Numbered from the stretch's first letter, positions 11,304-24,639 are shown. The stretch: DNA of 64,000 nucleotides from Epiperipatus broadwayi (GCA_028023455.1 JAQFVV010000001.1:21506901-21570900); one strand, 5' to 3'. Translations and numbers: made by a program. Notes: a model not told the origin generated them from the sequence alone.

Positions 11304-13910
11304 ATATTTATAAATATTCAATTATAAGATTATATATATACATGTTGCCAAATATATTTTTTACTAAGATGTATGTGAACAAATAATGGAAAATATTCAT
11401 CACTGATCTCTCCAATTCTAATCTAGTATTGCCAGTCAAATATCCATAAACTAAATTCTCACAATGTACATGTTTTATAAAAATACACTGTACTCTCTCA
11501 GTTTCAGCTGTGCTATGATTTTCATAATCTGTTTTATTCAGAAATATAATAGAAGGAAAGTATATAACTATTGCAGAATATAAATTTTTGAACATTGATG
11601 AATGAGAATTTATGTATTATAAATTTTAATATCACTTATCAAATAATATGTTAAATTCATATATTAAGTATTGCAGATACAGTTACAAATGCTAACTATA
11701 TTTTAATGTTTTTTTATAATATATTTTGTTTGGCAACAGTTGATACAATATTTGTTTCCTATACATTATTTATGTGAAAAACATAATAAAATTTATGATG
11801 TTCAAATGCATATCCATTACACTCATAAAATGGTTCATGTATTTTGTGATTACTTATATAGTATTGTTTTCATTATTATCTTGTATAGAACATAAATTGG
11901 AAGATTAATTAAATAAAATTCAGATATTGTAAGGAGCACTTGGGTAATGATAAGAAAACATTTTCATATATACTAGTGTGTGTATGCATATGTGTAGCCT
12001 CGTATTGTAATTAATTATTAACAACAACTGTCTGCTATGTGCACAAAGTAAGATCCAATGGCAGACTGAATAGAATTATTTCAAATTTTAAGCATACTTA
12101 AGACTTTTTTATCAGATAACCAACATATAATGAATTAGTCAAGTTAACTAGCTAAATATTAGTCAGTAAATAGGTATCTAGCTATTTTTATTTATACAAT
12201 AAAGCAAGACAAAAATATCTTAAATTTTTATTAAACAAAATTAAATAGCGTAGAAAATCGTGTCTCTTTGTAAAAGTTGAAAGGTGTAAATTCTAATATT
12301 GTCTTTTTAAATGTTCTTTACGTTTAAGGTGTGCGAATAGATGAATATAAATTGTTAATGAATCATCTATAATTTTTACAGGAGTATTTTGCTAATATTG
12401 TAGGAGTCGTTCTTTAAAATAAAATTAAAAGTATTACTTTGACTAACATATTGTATATTCTTTTTAATTTATAACTTGACAAACATATTTTTAATTTATT
12501 TACTCAGTATTTTTTTTTTAAAAGAAGATGCATCATAGATTTTTATTTCAACATCTGATCATTAGCTGTGGTAATCATTATTTCATATTTTGTTAAAAAT
12601 CAATAAATAAATTTGCATTTAAAATAATATTTTATCAGCAACCAAAAAAATTAAATTAATTCCAAAAAAAAATATATTGCTATAAACTTTAACATATAAA
12701 AATAACTAATATTTTTTAAATTTAATTTAAATGATAGATGGTATTATATGTATATGGTAGATATAAATTGTTCCAAATCATTTAATTTTTTTATCATATA
12801 TACATACATATATTATAAGTGCAAACATTTTAAAAGCAAAAAAAGCATAGCTTTTCAATAAATAAATTGTATTTTATTTAAACTTAGATGTATCTTTAAT
12901 ATTTACTATACAAATGCATATTAATTTATATACATGTTTTAACTTTTAACATTTTCTTCTCATATAATATGCTCATATTGATAATCAATGGTTCACTGTT
13001 ACACAACTACTGGTTTAATAAGCATGAGCCAATAATTGTATATATACTGTAATTATATTATATAAATATTTTTCAATTAAACTATCATCAGTAATTGTTG
13101 CTTTCAAATAAGTATGTCGACTCCAACTCCAATAAAAGAGAGATAGAAATACACTACAGATTAGTTTTGTGATGTTATCACATAACTATTCATTTAACAG
13201 TAAGAAATATATTTGCATTGGCATATAAAAAATTCAAAATGATTAAAATTTCAATATTTTCTTTGTTTAATTTTAATTATTTTTATATGTCAATACTATT
13301 TATTGGATACTTATAGGGTTGTATACTTGTCATATGCATAATTCTAAATATTAGAAACTATAAACACAAATTAGTAGTCTATCACAAATGTATTTGCATT
13401 AAGAAATCAACTATAAAATTATGATTGGGTAAAACTTAATGAAAATTAATCAGGGGATAGTTTTTAATTATTCATATACAATATTTTTGGATACTTACTG
13501 ATATTTGTATGTATGGATAGCAGAGTGATATTATCTTATGCTCTAAAAATTAGTGAAATGGCCTAGAATTGTCACCCTTCATGAAAAGAATCTTTACATA
13601 TGTGTGTTCTACATCATTAATATGGTGCAGATACTGCATGATTTATCATGAGAAATGTATTTTACAAAGAAAAAATATTTTCCAAGATTATTAATAAATT
13701 AATCATATTCTAACTGCAGACAAAATAATGTTCATAATAATTTTAATCCATAAAATTGATTGAATGAATATAGATTAGCTAATGTGCACATTTTACAATT
13801 AAGTATTGATAAACATTAGTGTTGTGCATTGTCAAATAATATTATTTACTGTATTAAATAGAAGTGGCAGGTTTTTTTATTTTGTAGTTTTTGAATAATA
13901 AAAATTGTCT
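11304..13910. other. AT-rich non-coding DNA
   Basis: No feature is supported. The minus-strand open frame at 11308-11595 has no recognisable domain or usable context. Confidence 0.5.
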
Positions 13911-14172
13911 TTAGTTTGGATATGTCATAAATAAAAGTAGTGATTGTCATGTTAATCATATTTTAATTATATAATCAAAACATAATATTGTATGCAATAA
14001 ATAAATTTTATTATACATTATTTCATTAAAGATGAAAATCTTCCTTACTTTGGATATGTTATAAATGAAAATATTGATTATTATGCAAAGTCAGCAAATG
14101 AAAGTTAAGGGAAGTACATTAATCATATTTTAATTTTATAATCAAAACATAATATTGTATTTAATCTATTAT
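13911..14172. repeat. Two diverged tandem copies
   Basis: The words TTTGGATATGT-ATAAAT and TTAATCATATTTTAATT-TATAATC occur twice in the same order (about 13916 and 14051; 13951 and 14119). They imply a local duplication with a period of 135-168 bp and an insertion in the second copy. No protein is encoded. Confidence 0.65.
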
Positions 14173-16367
14173 TTAAATTTATAATAGCTGTAGAGAGAAT
14201 CACTATTTGAACTCTAACTGTGAATAAATAATTTAAATATTCTAATAATATTGGTAATAAAATTTCAAGAATTAATATCTGCAATAAAAAAGGGGGAAGA
14301 CTTTATTTTGTTTTGTGTATAAAAGATGCATTAACATTAATCTTTTTTCCAATACTGATTGAGTATGATTTTTAACTATTAATATTTTTTAAGATTTTAT
14401 TTATTCAAAATTAATAAGTAAAATCCTGTGAGTGTCAATGAATGCTCACTTAGCAGTCTGCGTAAAAGAAAATTGTATCATATGGAGGTAGTGATAAATA
14501 CTGTGATTGAGATTGAGTGACAAAGAACAAACACCTACTCAAATATATAGGCATGTTTTAATTTTAATTTTTATTTAACATTTTATTGTTAGTAAATATA
14601 TTTTGTAGTCATAAAATCATAAACTAATGAGTGAATAAAGATGTTATATTATTTGGTCTATCTCATTTTGGATTTGAGCCTTAATCCAGTGGCATTTGAT
14701 ATAAAATATAAAATTTGAATATCTATTGCTTCAAGTATATTTTCTATAATGCACATCCAATGGTAAAGCATTGAAAACAATGTTAAATGGAAATACTGGA
14801 TAAGTGAAAATATCCAATGTTTCTTATTCACTCCTCTTTTTTCATATTATTCATCAATCATCTTACTCCACAACAAATGAATTGCTTTCAAACCTTACAA
14901 TGTTAGACACACAATTGACATGAATGGATAAATAAAAAACATATATTTTATTAACTTTAACAATTTTGTTTAGTAGATTGATTAAGAAGGTATGTTATTT
15001 ACAAAATTATTAGAATGACTCTAGAAGGTCTGATTTATAAAATATCTTATAGTATGTGCATATAAAGATTAAATCATTATAATCTAATTCAGAAATATCA
15101 AACTTTCTGCACTTATAACAATGGAACTATCCTCCCTAAATAAATATATAACATTTATTATAGCATTTATTCGATTACAAATTGTCACATTATTTTTAAG
15201 TGAAGAAAAAAGTTATAAGTGTATGAAGATTATTTCAAAAGTATCATATATATCTATATATAATGTAAAGTAATGTTTAAATAGCTAGCTGCAATGCAAA
15301 AACCTCTTCAATGACCTCTACAAAAAATAATGAAGATGACAGCAGTACTAACCAAACTTTCAAATTAAAAAATTGTAAGAATTATGAATATTTTTTAATC
15401 TATTTAAAAATAAATAGATATTCATTTATCAGCCAATATTGGATAATTATCTGTTTTAGTTGTGTTTGCTTAATAAAAATAATCACTAGATTATTTGGCT
15501 CTGAACATTATTCAAGTTTTATCAGTCTGGATTTGAACCCCATTATAAACAAAGATGAGAGATGTTCTAATACTACATCATGGAGTACTTCATATAGATT
15601 AAAGATTTTCAAAATAAAAAAGCAATTATATGAATGTGTTTATGTGTGTATCATCAGATGTCATTTTTTATATTTTCTTTTTCTTCCAATATTCATTATT
15701 AATTGCTCTTTTTTAAAATCTTTACATTATCATAATCATTTTTAACATATCCTTTATAAATTTTTTTGTTCTATAACAATTTGCCTAATGCATTTTTATT
15801 TAAATTTTTTGAGTAATTTTATATATTCAATCTTATTTTCTTAATGCTTTTATAGGTCATGTTAATATTTTTTACCCTTTTTTCATTTTATTTTGTTATT
15901 TTTTAAACAAAAATGCTTCTTTTTTATAAAATTTTATTTACTCAGTCCAAGTTCCATTTTATTAATAAAACCAGTTTTTCAAATATTAACAGCAGTAACC
16001 TATTCTTTTACTTCTTTATCAATTTAATTTCTTTATAATCTTAAATATACTTGCAATTTTGTTTCAAGCAACATTAGTTATTTAGATAGTTTATAATAAT
16101 TGTTGTATTATTAACAAATTTAATGCTTTTTCTCATCAATAATTTTTCTTTTAAAAAAGTGTTTTTAGCATTCCTTATGAATATGAAAATTTCCTCACCA
16201 GTAATAAAAGATATAATTATAATGGTGTTTTAATTAAATGCTTTTATTTACCTTACATTCTCTGTATGTTTTTTGTCTGTGTGTTTGTTGGTTTCATAGA
16301 TATAGTTTAAGTAAGACATGTGAAAGGGTAGTATGGAGATTTTTTGGTTTCAATTGAAAGCTTGCTT
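14173..16367. other. AT-rich non-coding DNA
   Basis: No gene is supported. The open frame at 15311-15745 (144 codons, plus) is the longest here, but its composition follows the AT background and no domain is visible. The words at 15522-15537 match the reverse complement of a Pol III B-box, without an A-box or cloverleaf. Confidence 0.45.
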
Positions 16368-16762
16368 TAATTTAGAATAAAATAATGTTAATTTACAACT
16401 TACTATAAAATAAAATTGTATGTATTAAAAAAGTTAGTTTACAATATGGTTTTAATAGTCATTTTTATAATAAATTTAAAAGCTAGTCTTAAAATTTCAA
16501 CACATTTTAACTAATGTGTATGACTTTTTTGTTCAATTCAAAGCTTGATTTAAGTTAAATTAAAACTGATTTTTTTATTTCAGCTGACTTCAATTAGAAT
16601 AAAATAATGTTAGTTTATAACTTACTTATGGTATTAAAAAAATATCTATTGATATTATGTAAAGTAAATGTATCAAATTAATTTAAAATAAAATCATACT
16701 ATTAAAGAAAGTTTGTTTAGAATATAGATTTAGTAAACATTTTTAGGGGAAAAAATGTCAAA
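16368..16762. repeat. Degenerate tandem repeat
   Basis: The words AGAATAAAATAATGTTA and ACAACTTACT/ATAACTTACT recur near 16374 and 16596, each followed by TATTAAAAAA-type text. This suggests two or three eroded copies of a unit of about 220 bp. The function is unknown. Confidence 0.5.
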
Positions 16763-16865
16763 CACTTTTCATTAGAAAGGTTGTGTCAAGACAATTTAAA
16801 GTACAATATGATTGGACATTTTTATTTATTATGCTAATGCTAAAAACTTAAAAATAAAAAAAGAT

Positions 16866-17140
16866 AAAAACTATTTTATAGTAAATGCTTTTCTTTATTG
16901 TGCACTAAAAGCCAAAAAAATAATTGTTTTTTTTTCAACCATAATTGTAGTTTTTAAAATGAATTTTAAACCCAAAACATGGGGGATCCAAAAACTAATT
17001 AACTCCATTCCTATGTGGACCCTCCCCAGTGCTTTTATTTCAAGTTCAATCTAAAAAACCCAATTGTGGTTGAAGAAAAAATACTTTTTTTTATTTTTAA
17101 TGCATGATAAATAAAAGCATTTACTATAAAATATTTTTAG
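16866..17140. repeat. Fold-back element, ~90-bp arms
   Basis: The left arm (16866-16955) contains ATTTTATAGTAAATGCTTTT and TTTTTTTCAACCATAATTG. The right arm (17046-17140) carries their reverse complements, CAATTGTGGTTGAAGAAAA and AAAAGCATTTACTATAAAAT. The centre holds a short imperfect GGGGGATCC/GGACCCTCCCC hairpin. The plus open frame at 16812-17054 only reads through the arm. This is probably a non-autonomous fold-back or MITE-like element. Confidence 0.7.
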
Positions 17141-17723
17141 CTCTATTTTTTATTTTAATGGAATATTATTCCTCCTCTGACTAATTCATATGAAAGTAAT
17201 ATATTAACTCTCTAATATTAATGAAATTTTTAGATATCCATTTACTGATTAATAATTAGATAGATAACTAAGTTTGCTATAGGTCAGCCATCTAAAGAAA
17301 AAAAATTTAATTCTATTTATGATATAAAAAAATTATATTACTGCCAGATCCAAAATTATGTCTAAGTTGTGAATTTATTTTTACAATAAATATGAAACAA
17401 TTTTAAAAATTAACAAGTAACAGTCTGTTTTATACTCTTTTTTTACCAAACAGATATTTTAAGAATTATTATAATCATTTTAAACAAAAAACAATTTTTA
17501 AAAATAGTGGGGGAGGAAAAGATCTGTCTAACTTTGCATGCAGTGGTGGCATTTATTTTCATTTGCATCTTTATAAAAACTTTAAATAATTATAATTCAA
17601 GTAACAACCTAAGATTACCACAAGTAATTTCAAAATAATAAAAAAATAGAAAAAAAGTTGCATTCATTTGGCAACCATTTTAGTTGAATATTGTATTTAT
17701 GCTAATGACCAGAAATTTTAAAA
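17141..17723. other. AT-rich non-coding DNA
   Basis: Nothing supportable is seen. It ends in the 14-bp word AAGTAGATTAAATA (17724-17737) that recurs on the far side of the following repeat block. Confidence 0.5.
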
Positions 17724-17737
17724 AAGTAGATTAAATA

Positions 17738-18996
17738 ATCAATGAGGATTGCCAATCCTCAACAAGCTTTGTGATAAATGCTTAGCCAGAGCCAGCATTT
17801 AAAATATCTTTGTCAGGACCCCCCCAAACCTCTGACCATGGTTTCATGCTTTGGCACTCCTCAGAGAGGTGCTAGGTTAGGTTCAGATACTAGATCTAAA
17901 AATACCAACCCAAAGCCAGCATTTATCTAAAAGTTATCTATTGAGAGAAAAAATTGAATTTTTCAGACACCTACATGTCTTCAAACCCAGATATCCAACT
18001 CAAATAGCTATATGGGCTGAGAGACTTTCAGCCATACCATATATTAGTAATCTTAGCAATATAACATTGCATATGATTTAAGGCAGAGACTATAAATATT
18101 CAAAATGTCATAGATCACATGACCTGATTATATCTTACAAGCTTAAGAGAATTGGGTCATGTGATCTATGACTCTTATTTTGACTATTTATAGTCTCTGT
18201 CTTAAGTCTTATGCAATATTATATTGCTAAGACTCCTAATATATAGTATGGCTGAAGATCTTTCAGCCCATATAGCTATTTGATTTGGATAGCTGGGTTT
18301 GAAGACATGTAGGTGTCTGAAAATTTCAGATTTTCCTCTTAATAGATAACTTCTAGATAAATGCTAGCTTTGGGCTGGTATTTTTAGATCTAGTGTCTTA
18401 ACCTACCCTAGCACGTCTCTGAGGAGTGTCAAAGCATGTAACCATGGTCAGAGGTTTGTGGGGGTCCTGACATAGAATATTTTAAATGCTGGCTCTGGCT
18501 AAGCATTTATCACAAGACTTGTTGAGGAATTGGCAATCCTCATTGATTATATCTTACAAGCTTAAGAGAATTGGATTATATGATCTATGACTCTTATTTT
18601 GACTTAGTCTTTGCCTTAAGTCTTATACAATGTTATATTGCTAAGTCTACTAATATATGATATGGCTGAATATAGCTATTTGAATTGGATAGCTGGGTTT
18701 GAAGACATGTAGGTGTCTGAAAATTTCAGATTTTCCTCTCAATAGATAACTTGATAAATGCTGGCTTTGGGTTGGTATTTTTAGATCTAGTGTCTGAACC
18801 TACCCTAGCACCTCTCTGAGGAGTGCCAAAGCATGAAACCATGGTCAGAGGTTTGGGGGGTCCTGACAGAGATATTTTAAATGCTGGCTCTGGCTAAGCA
18901 TTTATCACAAAGCTTGTTGAGGAATTGACAATCCTCATTGATTATATCTTACAAGCTTAAGAGAATTGGGTCATGTGACCTATGACTCTTTTTTTT
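17738..18996. mobile_element. Inverted plus tandem array of a ~400-bp unit
   Basis: One inverted unit (about 17739-18123) is followed by two direct units (about 18154-18573 and 18574-18968). Each carries the ordered words TCATGTGATCTATGACTCTT, GAAGACATGTAGGTGTCTGA, TTTTTAGATCTAGTGTCT and GCTGGCTCTGGCTAAGCATT, reversed in the first unit. The linker word CTTACAAGCTTAAGAGAATT occurs three times. AAGTAGATTAAATA flanks the block at 17724-17737 and 18997-19010 and looks like a target-site duplication, so the block may have inserted as one piece. No protein is encoded. The block is richer in G+C than its surroundings and would fold into a very long hairpin. It may be a fold-back transposon or a satellite-like unit that was mobilised. 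Confidence 0.75.
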
Positions 18997-19010
18997 AAGT
19001 AGATTAAATA

Positions 19011-20029
19011 CTTTTTTTTCAACCATTATTAATTTTCAAGTATGATATTTGGTCTACCTATATGCTCCACAGACAGTGAATAATTGAATAGTCTTCAGAT
19101 GTAAAGGTCAACAGTGAATAAAAAAATAATTAATGACAACCCTCAAGAGTATTCCCTGATACCTTGTAGGAGTTTGTTGGTTCATAAAAATCTAGTTAGT
19201 TTTCAATACAAACAGTTTTTTTTTATATTCCTCTTTCCTTCTTAAATTTATTCTATGGCCCAATTATTGTGAGCCTCTCATGCCATTACACATCTACCTA
19301 CTTTAGCTATGATAATGGGATTGTGTGTTCATGCAATCACATTCCCATTCTTTAACTACAAACACAGCATTTCTAACTTTTCTATCTCAAGCTGTCAAGA
19401 ATTGAGAAAGCAATGTCAGGAAGAAGCTTGGTAGATAGTAGACCTTAGTTGTGATTTTTCTTAAGGCAATACATATTCTAATGGGTTAGTTTTGAATTGG
19501 ATTTGAATGCGACAGGAGTTACAGCTGGCAAAGATTATGTGCTTAGCAGTCCATTTCAATGATTCTCCTGACTACCATTGTAAATAAAGAAAACTATAAA
19601 GTGTAGTCTAAATCTGACCTGTCTCGCATAAACTGGCTAAGTTGTCTTGACTAATGGATTAATCATTGTAGTGATAGGAATAATAACAATAGTAAAAGTA
19701 ATATTAGTAATAGTTGAAAGGCAGTACTATTGGTAAATATTATAAATCTATTTCCTTTTAAATATAGGTACATTACATGTTTAATTTTACTTGATATAAA
19801 TTTTTCAATACCAAAATGAAGAACTGCATTAGTAGTTAAAAAGATTTTAAGATTTAAAATTAATATTGGTATGACAAAAAAAGTTTAGTAGAGTAGGTGG
19901 ATGAATATAAGTTTTATGGGAAAGTGAATCAGTCAGTGAGAGGAAAATGCATGATGTTTGATTAGCTTTAAACTCTAATTTAGTATTTTTTAATATTGGA
20001 ATTTTTCATTGTATCAAAAGCTTTATTAT
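19011..20029. other. Non-coding DNA, no feature recognised
   Basis: The 19140-19620 part is less AT-rich than average and contains a small hairpin, AATGGGATTGTG with CACATTCCCATT, at about 19314-19352. I cannot place it in a repeat family and see no coding sequence. Confidence 0.4.
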
Positions 20030-20440
20030 TACCTATTTCACTATGTGGACAAGAGATATAGGCATTGAAAAAACAGAACAGAACAAAAATTGATGCTTTT
20101 GAAATGGAAGTTTTATAGGAAAATGCTTAGCATAGCTTGGACAGCTAAAAAATTAATGAATTGTTTTTAGAGAAAGTAGTTACAAAAAGACAACTGTTGG
20201 AAATGTTAATGAAAATTATAATATTTTGGTTATGTGACAAGGCAAATTAACTAACTTAAAAAAGATATCATGATTTCTATGATTGATGAAGCAAAAGGAA
20301 ACGAATGACCAAGACTGTTATGAATAAATAACATGATAGAATGGATGGGATTAACAAATTTTGGAAACATATCAGAGAGCAGAGAAAAGAATGGTCTGGA
20401 GGCACTTTATACATACTGTTGCTCATCACTGAATTGATGG
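20030..20440 (+). pseudogene. LINE reverse-transcriptase C-terminal fragment
   Basis: Read across stops and frame changes, this stretch gives RKMLSIAWTAKK, a YFGYVTRQ-like piece, NMIEWMGL and REQRKEWSGG. They come in the same order as the C-terminal tail that follows the RT domain in many animal LINEs (RMLRISWT..., GHVTR..., W...GL, DREEWR). The tail is thought to bind RNA or DNA during target-primed reverse transcription. The piece is 5'-truncated, as LINE copies usually are, and not functional. It ends just before an endonuclease fragment in the same orientation. Confidence 0.6.
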
Positions 20441-20454
20441 ATCCAACAGGTGAT

Positions 20455-20645
20455 CTTGCACAATGATACTATCATTCAATTTACTAGTGCCTATGATCCA
20501 ACCTTAGATTTGAGGAATTCAAAGAAGAGAAGCTTTTATTCCTTGATAGGTAGCATTATTACAGAATATCATTAAAAGACTTTCCTGGACACTTTAATGC
20601 ACATGTTGGTATAAATAGTTATACTTTGACCAAAAGTTGTTGTAA
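20455..20645 (+). pseudogene. LINE endonuclease-domain fragment
   Basis: One frame gives FTSAYDPTLDL, then FYSLIGSII after an eroded linker. After another frame change comes a GHFNAHVG-like piece in place of the usual GDFNARVG. This order (SAYAPT..., F/Y...L, GDFNA) is the middle of the apurinic-like endonuclease of animal LINEs. In a full element it lies upstream of RT, so its place downstream of the C-terminal piece at 20030-20440 means a second insertion or a rearrangement. Confidence 0.5.
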
Positions 20646-22100
20646 ATAATGGCATTGATATTTACAGGCGTTATATAATTATGATGATCAAATTAAGTGG
20701 CATGCCAGATTCATAATTCAATGATTGCTTTTTAAAACGTCTAGCTTTAATCACCAAACATTATCTTGTCTGATGATTTTATTAATTCTTAAGAATTATA
20801 CATCATAAATTGTTTTTGTTTATCATGTCAAACAAAAATGCACCTGATGAAGATCCAATATATAAAAAATATTTTGTCCTATAAAGCATATTTTGTCCTA
20901 TAAAGTTTTTGTTAAACTCATAGGTAAAATAAAATTAAAAAACTCTCCATTCTATGCATGCATGTTGAATAAGCTAATTTTCTACACTTGTTTACTATAT
21001 AAGCAATCAAATTATAACATTGTTACTTATATTAGATTATGGAAATAGTCCAATATAAAAATACAACAAAAAATATAACATCAGTTTGCAATTCTAAGAA
21101 TATAGAAATTCCCAATTAGAAATTTGTCACCCTCAATTTCTGAATGACTTCAGATAGAGATCAGATTATCTTCTTTGCGTTAATAATAAATTTCTTGTTT
21201 CAGTTTTAGGATATTTAATTTAGGGTATACTAATACATGGAATTTCAAAAGTGTGATGAAATATAAATTCCAGAAGTCATTTTGTTTATATTAATTGATA
21301 GCAAATGAAAGCTTTGGGCTTAATATTCATAGGTGTATAAAACTTTATTATAATGGAAACTTTCTCAGAATTATAATCATGTACTTTCAATCAGCCTAAC
21401 GCTATAGAACTTATTTTGCAGCTGAAAATTGACTGATAATCAATACCAATTATTAGATAGTTATGGACATATCTGGCGACTCTTTGTATTTCTTCCATTA
21501 GCTAAAATTCTTTTCTAGTTTTGAATTCCGTGTCATAAAGACATGTTGAACAAATTATTAACAAGAAAATACTTTTCATGTATTGTTGTATTTCAAATAA
21601 TAACTTAAAATGTATAAAAGAAATAATAATAATAATAATGTTCAGGGATAAGTTGGGTTATTATTACTATCTTCAAGACAGCGAGAGAACTAACAAATAA
21701 AGCTATATTTTTGCTTAGATTTTTGGAAAGCTTTAAGCATTTAATACAAATGACTAATTCAATTTTAACATAATCTTCTTATACTCTTATGCTGTTCATT
21801 AAACGTGATCTTTTTTAATAACTGGAAAAACGATAACATTTTATAAGATTAAAGTATATACAGTAATCAATTCTGTTGAAAATAAAATTGACGGCTTAAA
21901 AAAAATCAGTTATAAAGATTCAATATTTGTTAAATCTATATTGTTTTATATATATATAAACTACTTTTTAGAGTCTGTTCACATTCCCAGAAATAGAAAA
22001 AACACAGCTCATTACTAGTAATTATTTTTTTTTATATTAATGCTGATTTATTTAATAAAATTTAAATCACTCTTTTCATAATTTAAAAATATATGACATT
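20646..22100. other. AT-rich non-coding DNA
   Basis: No gene is supported. A 19-bp tandem pair, ATATTTTGTCCTATAAAG twice, lies near 20870-20907, and a short (AAT)n run lies near 21620. Confidence 0.5.
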
Positions 22101-22142
22101 ACCGCTATGAATATGAGGCAAACGGCCTCGAAAGCGCTTACC
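22101..22142 (+). other. GC-richer hairpin followed by GAAAGCGCTT
   Basis: GAGGC (22115-22119) pairs with GCCTC (22125-22129) around the loop AAACG, and GAAAGCGCTT follows at once. The last word is nearly the same as in the PLE termini at 43.7 kb (TGAAAGCGCTT on the minus strand). The CUGAUGA-like box expected before the stem is not clear. It may be a remnant of a PLE terminal ribozyme or only a chance hairpin. Confidence 0.3.
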
Positions 22143-23244
22143 GTATAATAATTTATGGAATCTTTATAGCTTCTCGTTCAAGTGTTTCATACGCTTTATA
22201 ATTTGTATATTAAAAAAATAAAGAATTTTTCAGAACCATCCTGAATAAAAGTTTTTTTAAAAAAAAAACCAATATATACATAAAGATGGGTCTGGCCAAT
22301 CAATTTTCTTATCTGAGGCGAACCTTAAAAAAGGGTACATTTTTAAAAATATTTAGTAGAATCTCATGATGCTTAGATTGCACAACTGTCTGCCATGACT
22401 ATAAGTTAAGATTGAAATTCAGGCTGAATATAATATATTTTGAAGAGACTTAGAAATTTTCTTTCAACTAGTTTGTCTATAGCAACATTTCTAACAAACT
22501 AAAATTACTCAGTAAATGGGTATATAACTATCCTTAGCTAGAGAATTAAACAATAATGGAAAATCACTCAAAACCTACCACTCATTCCCAATTCTTGTGA
22601 GTATTATCTTCTCTTTCACTGTTCCACTACAAAGGGGTATTGAATATGTCTTTTCTTGCAGTAGATTAGTTACTACAAATATCTATTTGTCTACTTATTT
22701 AAAATAGTCTACTGAAGAAAGATGTGGATGTAATAGAAAAAAATGTACTAATTAAAATGCTGTAATTGGGTGGGGGGGTGGAGAGTATAAACTAAAAAAA
22801 ATACAGAAAAATAAACGAGAATAAATTGAAATATAATAAAAACTAACAAAAAAAAGTATATAACAGTAAATGCTTGTTTCGACTTTAATTACAATCAATA
22901 GTTTGATAGATTTTTAAAGTTTGTTGTTTTACATATAGTTTTGTCTATAGGAATTATTGTTAGATGATTTAATTGATCTTGGGACTAATTGTTCAGATTT
23001 TTGTTTTAATGATAACTTAAAAAATTGTTTTTGGACGCTTTCGAATTCTTTTGATTATATAAACAATTTTCAGCTGAGATAAGACAATGTATAAAGAAAA
23101 AAAAAATTATGAAAATATTTTAAAATAATTCATTATAAAAAACTAAATATCTGGAATTCTGTAAAATAATAAGAAAAAAATTTTAGTAATGGTATAAAAA
23201 TTAGTCTCAAAAGGATAAATAAATAAATATATTGGTATTGGGTA
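22143..23244. other. AT-rich non-coding DNA
   Basis: No feature is recognised. A G-rich spot (GGGTGGGGGGGTGG) lies at about 22768-22781. Confidence 0.5.
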
Positions 23245-23760
23245 AAGTTGTTTCTGTAATAAGAAGATAGAAATCATGACACAACCTCATGAATTGTAAA
23301 GAAGAATTCTACAAAAAATCACACAGTAATGAAATGCAAAAAAATAAATTAATCCTTACAAAAAGTAATAATTCTTATAATACCTGAGTTTCCAAGCATT
23401 TTAAATAAAGAGGCAAGTTGTAATTAAATCTATAAACAGAGAAAAGCTCTAGGAGATTATGGAATAATTATTGATATTCCTAATAAAACATTAGTTATAA
23501 TGACATTTTTAAAAGGTGATAAAGAAAAACATGACCACTAACAAATTTATCTATCTTCTATCAATTTTATACAAGATCTTTATCAAAATAATTAAAATGT
23601 ATCTGTAGAAAAACACCCAAAAGAATATCATCAGTTCAATGATCCATAGTCACATATTGAATAAAGTTATAGGAAAAACCAATGAATATTTGTAGACTAT
23701 TAAAAAACATTTTCACCATGATTAAAGCTTAGGACCATCAAAATATATATTCAGAATATG
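23245..23760 (+). pseudogene. RTE-type LINE reverse-transcriptase fragment
   Basis: Read across stops and shifts, the stretch gives IIIDIPNKT, LKGDKEKHDPLTNLSIFYQ, YTRSLSK and HSHILNKVIGKTNEYL. They match in order the RTE-family RT text around KKGD..NYRPISLLS, LFTRIL and ...DHI...QLIEK.NEY. The same protein region is seen, in another copy, on the minus strand at about 56800-57120. It is a 5'- and 3'-truncated, dead copy. The family assignment is good; the exact ends are uncertain. Confidence 0.5.
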
Positions 23761-24639
23761 GTCATATCCTAAAAAATACTTAACTACAATAGCAATATTA
23801 ACTTATATTATGGCTGGTACATTTATATGTATATGTTAAAATACATATGCATATAAATCTAAAAAACAGTAAAAAAAAACAATTGTATGTTATATATATT
23901 TGTGCATGTTAAATACATATACATTTAAAGTTATAAAAATAAGTGTAATAAATTTCAGTAAAAAGTAAAATTAAAACTTATTGAAGCATTAGATAAAAAA
24001 ATTAGTTTTACTAAAAGATTAATTATAAACTAAAAAAAAAAAAACCTTAATTAAATTATTAAAAAGAAAAAGTGATAACAGAATTCCATCAGAAAATAAT
24101 CTAAAATTAATTAATTAAAACAAAAACAAAATTTTACTAGTAACCAAATGCATCTACAGATAAAATATAAAAAAATGTTAGCATGATCTAAGTGGCTCAA
24201 CCAATTAGATAGAACAGGAATTCTAATAATTAATTATAAGTAAAGAATTGGTCTAAAAGAGAAACTCATGGGCACTTGTTTGTAAAAGCTACATACATGC
24301 ATGAGTACTTGCAACAATACAGTGCTGGATAGCATCATTTGTTGGCTTAGATAAATTCTATCATGGAGAAACTTGCCTCCAGATGTGCCAAAGCAAACCT
24401 AAAACCTTAAGCAAGTCACACTGGTTTTCATTATTATTTTAATATGCCTTCAGGTCTGTAAGTATTTAATCTGTAAAGAATGTGTTAATATGTATATATA
24501 ATATTAATACTCTTATATTTGTATTATTTATGTATTAAACCATAATCACAAATTGCTATATTATTATTATTTATAAGATGAAATTTATATAAGCCTATGT
24601 CTGTTTTGGTAGTATGGAGATCACTACCAGATATTGAAA
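23761..24639. other. AT-rich non-coding DNA
   Basis: No gene is supported. The part from 24250 to 24430 is less AT-rich but has no motif I can name. A hairpin GGTAGT...ACTACC lies near 24609-24628, just before the Ty3-type element. Confidence 0.45.

Noticed and set aside
15470-15560. tRNA-derived SINE on the minus strand (B-box-like GGGGTTCAAATCC)
   Set aside because: One box only, and no cloverleaf or repeat structure around it.
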